Shown piece by piece: positions 25,713 through 37,355 of a stretch of 64,000 bases of DNA. The notes below the pieces were generated by a model. The model was not told the DNA's origin. It did no database searches and saw nothing but the letters and a program-made list of their open reading frames with translations. Position numbers and translations under genes: made by a program. The first letter of the stretch is position 1; the number at the start of each line of letters is the position of its first letter. Source of the DNA: Taenia hydatigena (lineage: Eukaryota > Platyhelminthes > Cestoda > Cyclophyllidea > Taeniidae); NCBI GenBank assembly GCA_036345935.2, contig JADWOT020000007.1, positions 147,391 to 211,390 of the forward strand, written 5' to 3'.

Positions 25713-27860
25713 ATGGCGTTCCACATGTGCTTCATTCTGTTAGCGGTCTTTGTTTTGGCTGAGAAACAGGAATTAACAGTCAGTAAGTCGTATTTTTGCA
25801 TTTCGACCTTATCAGCGAACGTGTAAATGCATTAGTTGAATCATAATTTTTGCTTCTGGGCAGGTTATAAACAGTTGCATTCTGGTGCAATCACTCACTC
25901 TGAAGTCGTAATACTCTCAGTTCGTAGATAAATGTAATCGGCACCAATGAGTAGTCATGTCGCCTGACTAACCCGTTGCCAATTTGTTGAAAGACCAATG
26001 CTAGCAGAGCACCCGCTACAAAAGCACTTTTATTGGGGTCCTGCGGACTCGTCCAAGCTGGAATCGGGAAGAATGAAGTGGCTTGATTGATGGAGAAGTG
26101 AGATTGATGGTAGTGTTGACTTCCGACCCCAAAACAAAAGCGTCAACATTTGCGTGCTTCAGCGAAGAAGAAGTCACTCTCGATGGACTGATTTCCAACT
26201 ACTCATACACTGTGACTGCGACCGTAGTGCATAATCGAACAGAAATTTTAACATTCAGCAAAGATATTCAGACACCAAACATTGGTACGCTATTATGTGG
26301 GATTGAACTACATAATAACAAATAGAATGTTGCTTTCTAGTAGCGTTTGCCAGACGACGCTTCGAACGCCTACCTTACACAAAAGCGTTGTTTTAGTTCA
26401 CCGCTGGTCGCAGATTCTTGGCGCTCATCAAGCAACTTTGCGCTATAACGCACAATTTACATGGCGTAAATTGCTAACCTTTATAGTGTGAAAGGTGTAA
26501 GTTGCATGTTCATTGATCCGAACTGGGTCATCTTCATCTCCACATGCCACCCGGTATCTAGCTCATAGATATTATGTCCATTCCTGCCACCGTATTGCCA
26601 TTAGGAATGCTGACAAGTTGTGGTCAATACATCAAGAGATTGGAAGCATCCTGCAGGCACCATCCATGTTGATGTCACTGCAAGGATCACTACTTAGATA
26701 TGCAAATAAAAGGTTGGTTAAAAGCTCAATTGTACCCTTCTCATCTTGAACTTCTTCAGCCTTTTGCAACTGCTAACGCATGCCTGCACACAACGACATG
26801 GTTCGGCGTAGGGACAAACAGATTAAGTAGACAACGAACCTGCATGTCTGGTAGGGTATTATGCTCGTTTGCCTTCATGTCGTTAGCGCAATACGAGGAA
26901 GTGTTGAGCTGTATCCCAAAGCCACTGCAGTCAGTGCAATACGGTCTGATTTGAGTTCAGTAATGCCTTGTCAATGCCATTGGATGGCATGAGATCTCGC
27001 GTGCTCTGTTTCTCCTGCTATTGAATCCTTTCCTTTTGGCTTCAAAAGTGGGAAAGAGGCGTTGTTTAGGAAGCACTTTGTGGCAGTCCTTTTCACTCAT
27101 TTAAATTCATCATCATCTCATGTTGTAGAGAGGTGGAAGCCCACCACCATTAATTACCAGTGATAATGCATTTCCTTCCTTTCGTCGGTTATCGCAGTCT
27201 GGACGCATATAATCGACACCACTGAGTACTCATTTTGGCCTATTAACACTTTCTCATCCTCTCAGTTGGACATTTGCAGATGAAACCATTCTACAAAACC
27301 ACTTCCGTTGGGGTCTCATGACTCCTCTCTTCATTCGCCTAAGTTGGAATTCGACAGGCTCGGGTGATACAATTGATATGGTGAGCGAAATGAAGGCAGT
27401 GTTGGCCTCTGACTTCAAATCTGAAAAGTCAACTTGTGCACACGTCAGTAAAGGGGAAGTCATTCTTGATGGACTTGTTCCCGACTTGATATACGTTGTG
27501 GCATTGACGTGAAGGGAAGGTAGACGGGAGTATTTTGATTTGAAAAAAACATTAGAACACTGGACACTCGTAAGCTAGTACGGATGAATATTCTCTAAAT
27601 GCTACACTCAATGAAATTTTTTGTGCATATTCATTAGAGGAGGCAGCGACTGCCGCTCTTACACAAGAACTTTGTTTGAGTCTACCACTCGGCACGCATG
27701 ATGAGGTAGATTGACGCGCATGCTTTGCATGGCATGATGAGCAGAATGTCATGTTTGCGCAGACCATGAGGAAGAAGGAGTAGTAACTACTGGCGGAGCT
27801 GGCAACACATCTGCAATGTTTAGGCTTTTCTTCACCTGCATGTTGGTAGCCCGTGCTTGA
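25713..27860 (+). pseudogene. Pseudogene C: two-FnIII antigen-like gene in the right arm
   Basis: Exon equivalents are 25713-25782 (intact signal-peptide exon), 26005-26284 (FnIII 1), 27280-27569 (FnIII 2) and 27763-27860 (terminal, intact 98 nt, ending LVARA-stop). FnIII 1 keeps HFYWGP but has a short deletion that shifts the frame before the SIRLSW region, plus a TGA shared with pseudogene B just after the NREE position. FnIII 2 keeps FRWGL and IRLSW but reaches TGA at 27510-27512, and its donor has lost one G. Borders are otherwise canonical and phase 1. It is the mirror partner of pseudogene B. It could give a truncated product from exon 1, but not a full antigen. Confidence 0.78.
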
Positions 27861-28720
27861 ACCCTCGTGTCGGTCAATGCCAAGCTCCCGATCATCCATC
27901 ATCGTCCAGTATCACAGTCCACAAATTACGTTTCCTATCACCTCTTTTCCCCTTGCAGGCATCCACAACGTTGCGGATGCCTCATTTCCCATTCATTCTT
28001 GCCTAATTAACATTAATTTAATATCTCATGGTGTAAACTCCTGAATGACAAATGCATGAATGTGGCGTGCTTATTTGTGGTGGAATGGAACAGACTGGAA
28101 AAGCGTTGTGTTCCTTGCAGCGAAATGGGCGAATGTGTTGACAGCCTCATAATTACCATAAGCTAGACTAATGCCTGCTAACTTACCCGCCGCCTAGCTT
28201 TCGGGTGCAATTGACATGTGATTTGGGGTATCTCAGTGGGGGAAATGAACGCGCATATGGGAGTCATCTCATTAATACATTAATTTTACTTAGTATCCCA
28301 CGATTGGCGAGGAGAAATTGGAAGGCTTACGTGAGAGAGAGCGCAATCGGTATGCCGCAGTTCCAGCATCATCAGTCATGTCCACCTTGGTGGGACACAC
28401 TCCCATGTTCTGTAGAAGTGAGGTCCACACTACCGTAGTACCATCAGGAAAGCTGGTAAGGTGCGATCAGGTTATGGATTGATTTGAGGACCCAGGTGAG
28501 AACTATTTAGATATGCAAGTACCTCTTTAGAAATCACTAGTCAATCGCGTATCATTTAAGGGTTCGTTGAATGTTCAATGTTGCCCACCGTTATATCAGT
28601 TTCTTCAGCCATTTGCAAATGAACTTAGAGACAATCCTGGGGCACTCATTGGTATATTACCTCGTGCACAAATTCATAAAATAACATTTCTAGCCTTTTG
28701 CATTGAGGCGGATAAAATAT
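27861..28720 (+). other. 3' flank of gene C with an orphan intron-II-like block
   Basis: The immediate flank recurs after the exon-IV relic at 52320 and after other terminal exons. The region at about 28340-28620 resembles intron II. It mirrors about 13680-14468 in the left arm. No coding region was seen. Confidence 0.45.
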
Positions 28721-29590
28721 GCATATGAGAGATGTCAAGCCACTAGATCTCTATCTTGCCATAACAGGCTTATTTACAAATTTGAGAAGGATTATCTTTA
28801 TTTATTACTTTATTCCTATTTATATGAACAGGAGTTCAAGTGTGTACTTGCCTCTTGAAAGAAAAGAGGAGGTCAAGGTGAGTTGCGCACACTGTATTGC
28901 GTGCAAAATGTACGCCTCTGCAGTTGCTAACTGGCACTTTTCCAGCATTAGATGAAAGAGCTGATCAGATTCAGATTGATCTACAGCACACAAGGCAGCC
29001 AACTAGTGGAACGCGTGCTAATGCCAACCAAAACATTAATGAGGTGGTTTGAATGGTGGGTGCTTCGAAAGATGAGCGCGACTGGGTTTGATATGGGTGA
29101 ATGTTGTGTTGAGTGTGAGAGTTTTAAGACACTTGGCAATAGAGATGAGATGGATTGTGGGCGGCGTTGATCACATCAAATGTGGTGGTCTCGGCCTAAT
29201 GAATGCCATTGTGGTAAATCGTGCCTCACCACGCCTGGATTACTGTGCCAGACGGATCTTACCACGTCTGCGCAGAATGTGGTCCAAGTGCCAAAGCACT
29301 TACATTTGTGTCGTTAGCAGCAAACAAAAGTACTCCAGCTATGCGTTTTTAGTGAAATGGGAGGGAAAATTGTTTGACTGACAAGCTTTGCTTCAGCGGA
29401 CATGCACTGATGCTCACCTGCTTGCAAGGCACTTAATCTATCTTAATGTCCCTTCACTGCAATTCCGTAGTCACAAAAACTAATCAACGCGATGATTGAT
29501 TACCATGTTTTTCTTGTTGTACGGTGATCGTCTGCTTTGCAGGGTCTCGGTCTTATCACAGGCTACGATGATGACAAATGGAACATGGCG
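28720..29590 (-). repeat. R1 repeat copy, reverse, right arm
   Basis: This copy is fuller than its mirror at 13103-13650. The part beyond 29215 is absent from the left arm but present in other R1 copies, so the left arm is probably the deleted one. Confidence 0.6.
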
Positions 29591-30033
29591 ATTTATTACA
29601 ACCACCTAAATATCGAGTGTTTCCTTTAGTCACGTCACAATACACGCCACGACATGACTTTGCAGCACCAAAATAGCCTCCATCTCTCCAATGCGACAGC
29701 TTCGGCAAAAAATTCCCTTTCGAGCTCACAGTTATTGCCAGTGAAAACTGAAGGATGACTTTGAGCATTGGATGCTGTGGCCTAAATGCCTTGGTTGGAC
29801 CGTGTGCGGACACACACCACCCATAGCCCTGTCTAACGTGGATCGCAAGAGGCACACTTAAGCACGGAAGTAAGCGCATAAAAAGATGAATAAATGAAGC
29901 AATTAAAATCCTACTCCTCAAAAATAGTGAATACATATGTCGTAGTGGAACAGAGATCTAGTAACAAAAGATCTGTCACTCGCATCGTGCTGTATTTGGG
30001 GTCCAGAAAGTACGCGGGAGATTGCTGTGAAAC

Positions 30034-30293
30034 ATGTGCGTCCACAATGCGTCAGTGTTTGATGAGAGTTTCGGTCAAAAAGACATCATCGGTGCATTCT
30101 CCATCGAAGTTGCTGCCGGTCAGGCGATAACGGTCAATGCTGCATGCTATCGCGGCGGCATAATCCAGTTTTTCATGCCTGCTTATCAAGACATGGATGT
30201 GGACGACATGTGGCTCCAACAAGCCGGTGATCAGATTAGGCCTTGCAGATCATTTGCCCTTGTAAATCCAGATAGGGATTTCAAAATCAGTTG
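30034..30293 (+). pseudogene. Relic of a Tc1/mariner-like (IS630-type) DDE transposase
   Basis: This 86-codon frame contains DIIGAFSIE, AITVNAACYRGGIIQFFMP and DVDDMWLQQAGD. These resemble the GIIGPYFFE, AVTVNxxRYRxML..FFLP and DLDxMWFQQDGA stretch found around the second catalytic Asp of DDE_3-type transposases in insects and other animals. The expected Asp after QQ is Ala here. A TGA lies directly upstream, and the first and third catalytic positions are not visible. It is therefore a short, dead fragment. No terminal inverted repeats could be assigned. The match is from pattern memory, so family assignment is moderate. Confidence 0.45.
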
Positions 30294-30649
30294 AAGTCAA
30301 ATGCCACTGTTGATGTGCTAACGACTACTCATGCCTTAAGGAGGGAAATTGAGACTGTATTATCGAAACTTAACCACACATGGGCAAAATTGTAGTGGCC
30401 ATTTGCCCTACATGCCATTTCAAACATAAACCTGCACTGTATGTTGCGTGAATTATTGACCGATTCGTGTCTGATTTTTAGTCATAAACACATGTATTTC
30501 TTTTTAAAATTGTTTCTCCTATGAGCTTTGCGATACAGTTCAGAATGATGCAGGTCTGATGGCCTTTTAAGTCTCTTTCAAAAACGTATTATGCTGCCCA
30601 AGGGACAGTTACCTGCTTGGAAACCTTATTTGGCACTTCTGTTATGATC

Positions 30650-33390
30650 ACTTTGGAGCCTCACGGACCACGCAGAATGAGTGGAAGAGTCTAGGCCAAC
30701 CCAAGTTTATTTGTCATTTATGAGTAAGATTTGTCGTGCAAGCTTAAAGCGTCTTTAATAAAGTATTTAAAGATTGTGTGTGGACGTGTCAACTTTACCA
30801 CATTTTGCCAATAAAACATGCTGTTTAATCACAGGGAATCTGTCATCAAACTAAATAAATGGTTAGGACTGCTATGATCTATCTGAGAGGGGGTATTTTA
30901 AACGTGTAGGCCTACGAAGCGCTTCGGTAATCTGTACTTGTTTGGACACACCTTTCGAGTGTGGATGGACCTGCAACGTCACCCACGCAACACACCGGAT
31001 GTCTCTAACCCCTGCAGAGGAAGAGAAGTAGGAGGAAAAATTGAAATTAGACTAGCTGTACGACTGGACACTCCATGAACTTCACATCACTGCCCAAATG
31101 CGTGATTTCAAACCTTTACATCCTTCACTCCACCTGAGGTGAAGAAACCAGAAGAGGGATGCAGATATGCGCAAATGACTTCTCCTTTCATGGAGCAACA
31201 TTGATTGCAATAACTTTTCAGTTTACCGCTTTAAAGGTGACCTTGAGCTATTCTGTACAAAAGGAGGCCACATTGTACAGTGGCATGCGGCCCTGTCCAC
31301 CAATTACAAACTTCTGCAACTGCTGGTTGAGATAAGTGGGCTAGTTCACTGCACCCAATCTTGCGCAGTGCCTACCTCTGTCTTTTCGGCAAGCATAACA
31401 AATTTGTCCTCTTCTTTCCTGTCAAGGCAGAGAATATGAGTATGGAGGGTGCTGTGAATAGTTAAGCATTGGCACAGCGGCGAAGGCAAAATCGCTAAAT
31501 AAACATCTGCGCAGCGTCGTTCCAAGTCTCCTCTGATTTCACAATGAGACCTGCCAACATTGATAAGTGTGAGCATTTTGACAGTCGGGAAAGCTCTCCT
31601 GTCAACTCTGCAGTCACGGCAGGAAAACCACTCACTGGCTAATTACCGGTCCACCCGTGTCCATTTCGAAGCCTCGACATCATCAGAACAGGATAGTCAC
31701 CATTTGTGACCTAGAGGAAGTGTGCCAAAACTTGCTTGAATTCGCTCCATTCTACTCGGTGGCATTTATAGCCCAGTAAGCCAAATTCAAACCAACTAAA
31801 TACCAGCTTTTGGCTCCTTCTAAACCTGAATGACCCAAGTAAGCAAAAGAAACTGTTAAAACAGACGGTCAAGTAGAATTTACCCGTGCGCCAGCAACCG
31901 CATGAATAGCCTATTCTGGGATGAATAATGCATAAAATATCTAACTTACACAAGACTTGTTCCCTCAAATCGACTTATTTAACAGTTCACATTCCATTGC
32001 AAGTATTTCCAAGCAACAACTGGAAAGAAAGGAATGTTTCGTGAAAATTGAAGCCAAACGTAAAGCTAAGTGAGGGATGTGGTGGTTGTTTTGGTGAATA
32101 AGAGAAGTGGCCACTGTTAGACTTCCGTAGCCTTGTATCCCTGAGTTAGCTTTTATTTCGTACTTCGGAAACACTTGAGTCATATTTTATAATATTCAAC
32201 CTATCTCGACTCTTCAAGCAATTGGTTCAGTGAAGTAAGGAAATTCTTTTAAAGAATTGCATCAATGCCGTTCTCGTTTTCCCATACTGACTGGTTTCAT
32301 TCGACCACCGACTGTCATAAAAGAGACACCGCAAGCGAATGTACTAAAGCATTTAGCTAAAGATGTCTACCTACTTTGATAATCAAGGTTAAACATGGAA
32401 ATTTGGCAGTTATCCCAATGAGTTTGACCTTGGCCGATGGCTGGAAGTGGGACAATGATAAGTGGTGAAGGCATTTGATGGGATCGCATACCTGCTTGAT
32501 TCGTTTTTGAGGTAAAACAAATTTGTCAGGTGGTTGGTAGCTTTCATTCGCGCAAGTTGCAACAAATGTTTGAGTCACGTTGCTGCCTGTCCGCCTAGGT
32601 CTCTCCACATTCCCTCCTGCCACAAAAAGGAGGGCAAATGAACCATAGTGTTGCCAGTTCCTTCTAATCGTATCACGAGAAGTGTAGTGGCACTATTTTT
32701 TGGCACACAAATTGCCACTCTTTCTCCATCATGTCAACTTTAGAAAGGTCAAAGCATTACAGTTCAAATTATGACTTATTCCATTTCGTACACTCTTCAC
32801 CCCAAGAGAACAAAATTACAAATTGAAAAAAAGAAGTGCGCATTCCATTGCTCTTTTGCTGGCTTGCATTGTGTCATATATTCTTTGCGCTCACATCCTC
32901 AAAGGCAACATTGTCCCAATCAGTGTAAAAGGAGGCCTTATATGGACATGAAATTCTGTCCTCCCACCGCCATATCACAGGTTAATCTGTAATGTAACAT
33001 TATAATTTGAGCAAATTTTTCTCTCGATTGCTTAATTGTAAAAATTATCTTTTCTTGTAAAAAAGGAAGCTGTCTTATAAATTTAAGCCTAATCTGGCGC
33101 TTATTTTGCCAAAGTTGAAAACTGACTATTGCAAGGCCAGCGTGACCTGTAAGATTGGAGTCATGCCATCGAGAGGTAGACCACATTTACTCCCTAATGC
33201 CGACCATGCAGGTTATGGGTGTGTAAAGGTGCGTGGCAGGAAAAAGTAGTCTTTCTTTCTTCATCATTCGCAGGCAACTGAGTTCCAAGCATGTGTTTTG
33301 TTGTACATAAAATGTTTACAATTCCACCATAAGAGAATCCTAAAACTGGCCTTCTACTTTTAGGAAGGATAAAAAAGATACAATTTTTTT
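30650..33390 (-). repeat. R2 repeat, right arm of the large inverted duplication
   Basis: It reads in reverse relative to 10920-13102. The two arms can be followed from the CTCACGGACCACGCAGAATG block (30660) to the AATCCTAAAACTGG region (33340). No conserved frame was seen. Confidence 0.65.
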
Positions 33391-33394
33391 TGTT

Positions 33395-34600
33395 TATTTT
33401 AGGTGCTCAAGCTTTGTAGAAGCCAAATACTGTTACTTAGTTGGCCCAACATTTTATCTACCTTTAATAGCGATAATTGGTGGAATAAAATAAAGTATGG
33501 GATAAGAGCAGCCCCAATCCAAGAAGATTATGGCATATTCCAGCAAATATTTGAGATTTGTGAAATGCTCAAATAGGGATTCTCGTTCTGATGAGGACAC
33601 GAGCGGGCCCAAAATCAGCAATCTAAAGGGTGGGAAAGCAGTGCAGTGATTGGTTCTCCTCTTTGGGTTTCTGCGGTTCTCAGACCTCTCTTGGCTATAG
33701 GATTGACAGAAACGACCTTCCGAATATCAAACTCTCTACGCTTGTCGCGGTTGGTGAGTCTCATTGTAAACTGAGAGGAGATATAAGGAATGGCGCTATA
33801 CAGTTGTTTATTTGCTGAATTTTCCCTCTTTCTTCTGCACCGATTCTTCACTATTCACAGAACACCCTGCAATCTAATTCACTGCCTTGACAAATCGACA
33901 CCTTTCCTAGCCGTCCAGAACATAGAGTGGATAGAGGTATTAGGGCTCTTGAAAACTGGAAGGTAGATGCCACACGGAATCGAGTGTAGCAGCTGTAGAA
34001 GTTAGCAGTGATAGGGCAGCACATAAAGTCAATATGAAATTTGGCCTTCCGCTTGAAATAAAAATTTACAAATTCATCTTCAAAACCAATTACATATTTC
34101 CGCCCTCCTCTACTGGTTTCTTCCCTGTGGAAGGAGTGGAGAATGTAAGTGATAAAACCACCCATTTCAAAACTGGTGTGAGGTTTTGTAGTCAGTCAAG
34201 CCTTAAAGCTCATCCGATTTCGCCACCATGCCTTTTTCCAAGCATTGAAGACTTTAGATGCGTCGCGTGGATGACGTTGACATTTGCCGAGATATGCTTC
34301 GAATCATCACACGACAATAAGGCAGTTACGACAAACTTCCTTATTCCGTCTACTATTCCACATTTTAGCCTGCGAAACGATGAGACCCAACAAAGCAGAC
34401 GATCGCAGTAAGACATCAAAATGTTGGTGAACAACCCCTTTGCCAATTTGTGCTAGAATTACGAAAATGCGGTGGAAGTACATTATTGCAGACAACGAGC
34501 CTTCATCATATCCCATAGATATGCAGGCAGCTGGATGTCAGGCTGAATACACTGAGGCCAAACTCATTAGCTAAAAGACTGCTTTCCCTACAATCCTCAA
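33395..34600 (+). repeat. R2 repeat copy, forward, abutting the right arm
   Basis: The block beginning GCTCAAGCTTTGTAGAAGCC recurs at about 58930. The block with CCTCTCTTGGCTATAGGATT recurs at about 62560. It leads directly into a forward R1 copy, as at the window start and end. Confidence 0.6.
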
Positions 34601-34629
34601 ATTATTCAAGATAAAGGCTTTTTATTTTT

Positions 34630-35170
34630 TTTCTAACAACACCGATAGAAATGTCGTCTTCACGGAAACTTCACTGCTTTAATGCGGCACATAGCGCTGC
34701 AGCATAACCTGCCTCACTACTCTATCTCATATTTTGCCAACACAATTACAGTGGTCATCCATGCACTTAGACCATATTTTATGCACGCCTCATAGAATCC
34801 ACGCAGCGCCAAGCACGCGTTGTCACGCTGGCATTTTATTGTGATCAACACCACCCACATTCCATCTCCTCTCTATCACTAAATGTCCTTATATTTCCCC
34901 ACGTATTCCAACATTAACTCATCGCAAACCCCTTTCTAATCAACTTAAAAAGCACCAGCACTGACTTGTTTAACGGGCGCAAATCACCGCATTATTTTTG
35001 ATCTGACACTGACACCGGTTCCACAATTTTGGTCGCCCTGAGTAATGTAGACCAATCCAACCTCGACGTAACCTTCATTTAAGCGTTTTTAAAGCTCATT
35101 TTGTCATAAAGAATACGCACATTTTACTCATGAAACAGTGTATGCGCCTCCGTTCGACTTAATTCTTGCG
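34630..35170 (+). repeat. R1 repeat copy, forward
   Basis: It follows R2 in the standard R2-R1 order. It contains ATTGTGATCAACACCACCCA. Confidence 0.6.
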
Positions 35171-35219
35171 TAAGCATCGGCAGACCAAAAAACAATGTGG
35201 TGATTTAGGCGTGCAAAAT

Positions 35220-35400
35220 ATAACGGCCTATCCGAATATAGCCCACCAGAACTAAGTTGCCGCAAGAAGAGAGAGAAGTGCGGCAGGTGATGCTGAAGTG
35301 TCACACGTTGCCTGTTGACAGTGGTGTTGTCGACTGTACAGTGTTCTCACCGGTTCTGTTAAAAAGCAGGATAAAGCTTCCTCTTACTGCTAATGTAGCA
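35220..35400 (-). repeat. R1 fragment, reverse
   Basis: The GTGCGGCAGGTGATGCTGAA block matches reverse R1 copies near 24650 and 36790. Confidence 0.45.
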
Positions 35401-35962
35401 GATCAATTTTTTTCCCTCCTTCCGCATCTACTATTAGAAGGCTGGGTATGTTTTGACATCTTTATTGCAGGTCATGGGGAAGGTATAGAGTGATATTGCG
35501 GGAGGGTTTAAATTAGGGCTGTGTCGCACTCTGCAGAGCGACCACGCTGCTCTGCGACGAGGTTCAAATTGTCCTCCCACCTCTGGCCTACCAAGCACAT
35601 TTAAAGAGCATAAGTATTAGGGTAGGTGCTCGAATAGCTCGTGGAATTCATGTGGCTGTCAGCGTGTTAGAAGCTCCAAATTGAACACCTCCTCCCATTT
35701 AACCCCGGAGGAGAAAACCTCTTCCCACCCTGTTCCATTCAAACACAAGTAGATGTGCTAACTTCGTGCATACGCCGTCCGGAATTTATCTATTATGAGA
35801 TGTTGAATTAATGCTAAATAAGCAAGAATGAATGGACGATGTGGCGTTTTCGATACCATGGATGCCTGCAAAATGAAAGCGTTGGTGGAAAACGCAAGTC
35901 ATGGGTCGTGATATTGGATGCGGATGGATGACTGGGAACTTGGCATTGACGCACGCGAGCGT
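35401..35962 (-). other. 3' flank of pseudogene F
   Basis: The part from about 35730 matches the 3' flanks of other minus-strand antigen copies, for example about 14250-14460. The remainder is unassigned, and no coding region was seen. Confidence 0.35.
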
Positions 35963-36394
35963 TCAAGCAAGGACTACCGTCATGCAAGTGAAGAGGAGTC
36001 CAACGGTTGCTGAAGATATACCAGATCCGCTAGTCGTTACGATTATCCTTCTTCATGGCCTGAGTAAACAAAAAATTCTGGCAACTACGTTAAGCAAAGC
36101 ATGCACATCTGTCAACCCTAGAACGATTTGGAATAAACGTTGAGGGTAGGCGCCTAGTGATGGATCCAAGCAATGCTTTTGTGCGAAGAGACAGTCGATG
36201 ATTCTTTTTGCAACTACTTAATGAATAATACCTTTCGATGTTGTTTATAGAGTCTAGTCATATTTTTACTAACTTACAGGCTCCCAATGTTTGAATATTA
36301 GCTGCAAATTCCAAGAATTTTTTTATTCTGTGCTACGATCGAAATCAGAGCCTATAATGAATTAGGCATCAGACCGCCATGTGTGACTTCTCCA
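35963..36394 (-). pseudogene. Pseudogene F: 5'-truncated antigen relic
   Basis: On the minus strand a terminal exon lies at 36059-35963, with a good AG acceptor and a readable TTSGSG-like linker. A one-base deletion creates an early TAA. Upstream, only the 3' portion of an FnIII exon survives at about 36394-36279 (EVTHGGLMPNSL), with a stop just after it. At 36395 the exon is replaced by R1 sequence, so the signal exon and most of the FnIII domain are gone. Confidence 0.65.
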
Positions 36395-36399
36395 TGCCT

Positions 36400-36900
36400 G
36401 CTAATTCTTTTCTTTTTCAAGACAATTGTAGTGGCCTCCCATGCACTTTGATCATATTTTACGCATGCCTTATAGGATGCGTCTACCATTGTAGTCTGCA
36501 CAGGGTCAAGCACGTGTTGCCGCCACAGCGATAATTCTTTTGAAGTTGAGCAGAAAAGGGTTCGATATGAGTGAATGTTGTAGGGCGTTGGGAAACATGG
36601 CAGCACTTAGCGATGGAAAGGGGACGGGGTGTGGGTGGTGTTGATCAAAATCCTGTGATGCTTACGTTCCGATAAATGTCAACGTGGCAACACGTGCTTG
36701 ACTCTCTGAGGGATCCTATAGGGCGTACGTAAAATATGGTCTAAGTGCAAGAGAGTTCACTATAATTATGCTGACAACAAAGTGATAGAGCAGTGCGGCA
36801 GAGTTTGCTGAAGTATCACGTGCTGCATAATGGCAGTGGATTTTCCGTGAAGACGACATTCACATTAATGTTGTTACAAGAAACTACAAAGCATTCTTCT
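36400..36900. repeat. Two abutting R1 fragments
   Basis: Positions 36400-36530 read as forward R1 (GCACTTTGATCATATTTTACG). Positions 36535-36870 read as reverse R1 (GTGGTGTTGATCAAAATCCT). They meet at a breakpoint near 36532, and the left fragment truncates pseudogene F. Confidence 0.5.
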
Positions 36901-37311
36901 GTAATAATTGAAGAACAGTAAGAAAAGCTGTCATTTTTTGCCATATTTTTTAAATTCTAACACAATAGCAAGGTGATTAGTCACCAAAGTTTTGTTGTTT
37001 TAAAGCAATCATCTGCTTTGTAGGGCCTCATCGTTCCACAGTCAAAAAATGTGGAAGAGTGGACGGGATAAATAGATATGTCGTAACTGCCTCATTGTCG
37101 CGGAATAGCAATAATGCTCATTTGTGGCAAGGAACCACAAGCATTTATATCTACATACCCAGATCATCTCCTTCATGAATCCGTACGAAGACTACATACT
37201 CGTATGAAGCGTGGGAGAACTCACGCATCCCAGTACACCACAATGCGTAGAAGTCGCCTTGTAGGTCAAGGCGAGGAGAGGTTACAGGCTAATATGCAGC
37301 TAAAGCATTCT

Positions 37312-37317
37312 TATAAA
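37312..37317 (+). promoter_or_regulatory. TATAAA box upstream of pseudogene P
   Basis: TATAAA lies 38 nt before the ATG of P, inside the conserved upstream block (about 37205-37355) that directly matches 1612-1750 at gene A. The promoter appears undamaged although the gene carries a stop. Confidence 0.4.
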
Positions 37318-37355
37318 TGCATTATGAGTTATGAATAGTAGGTGGTTGTAGTAAA

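Noticed and set aside
35520..35590. tRNA-like stretch around a GGTTCAAATT B-box-like motif
   Set aside because: The motif departs from the B-box consensus at its end, and no cloverleaf or A box could be built around it.
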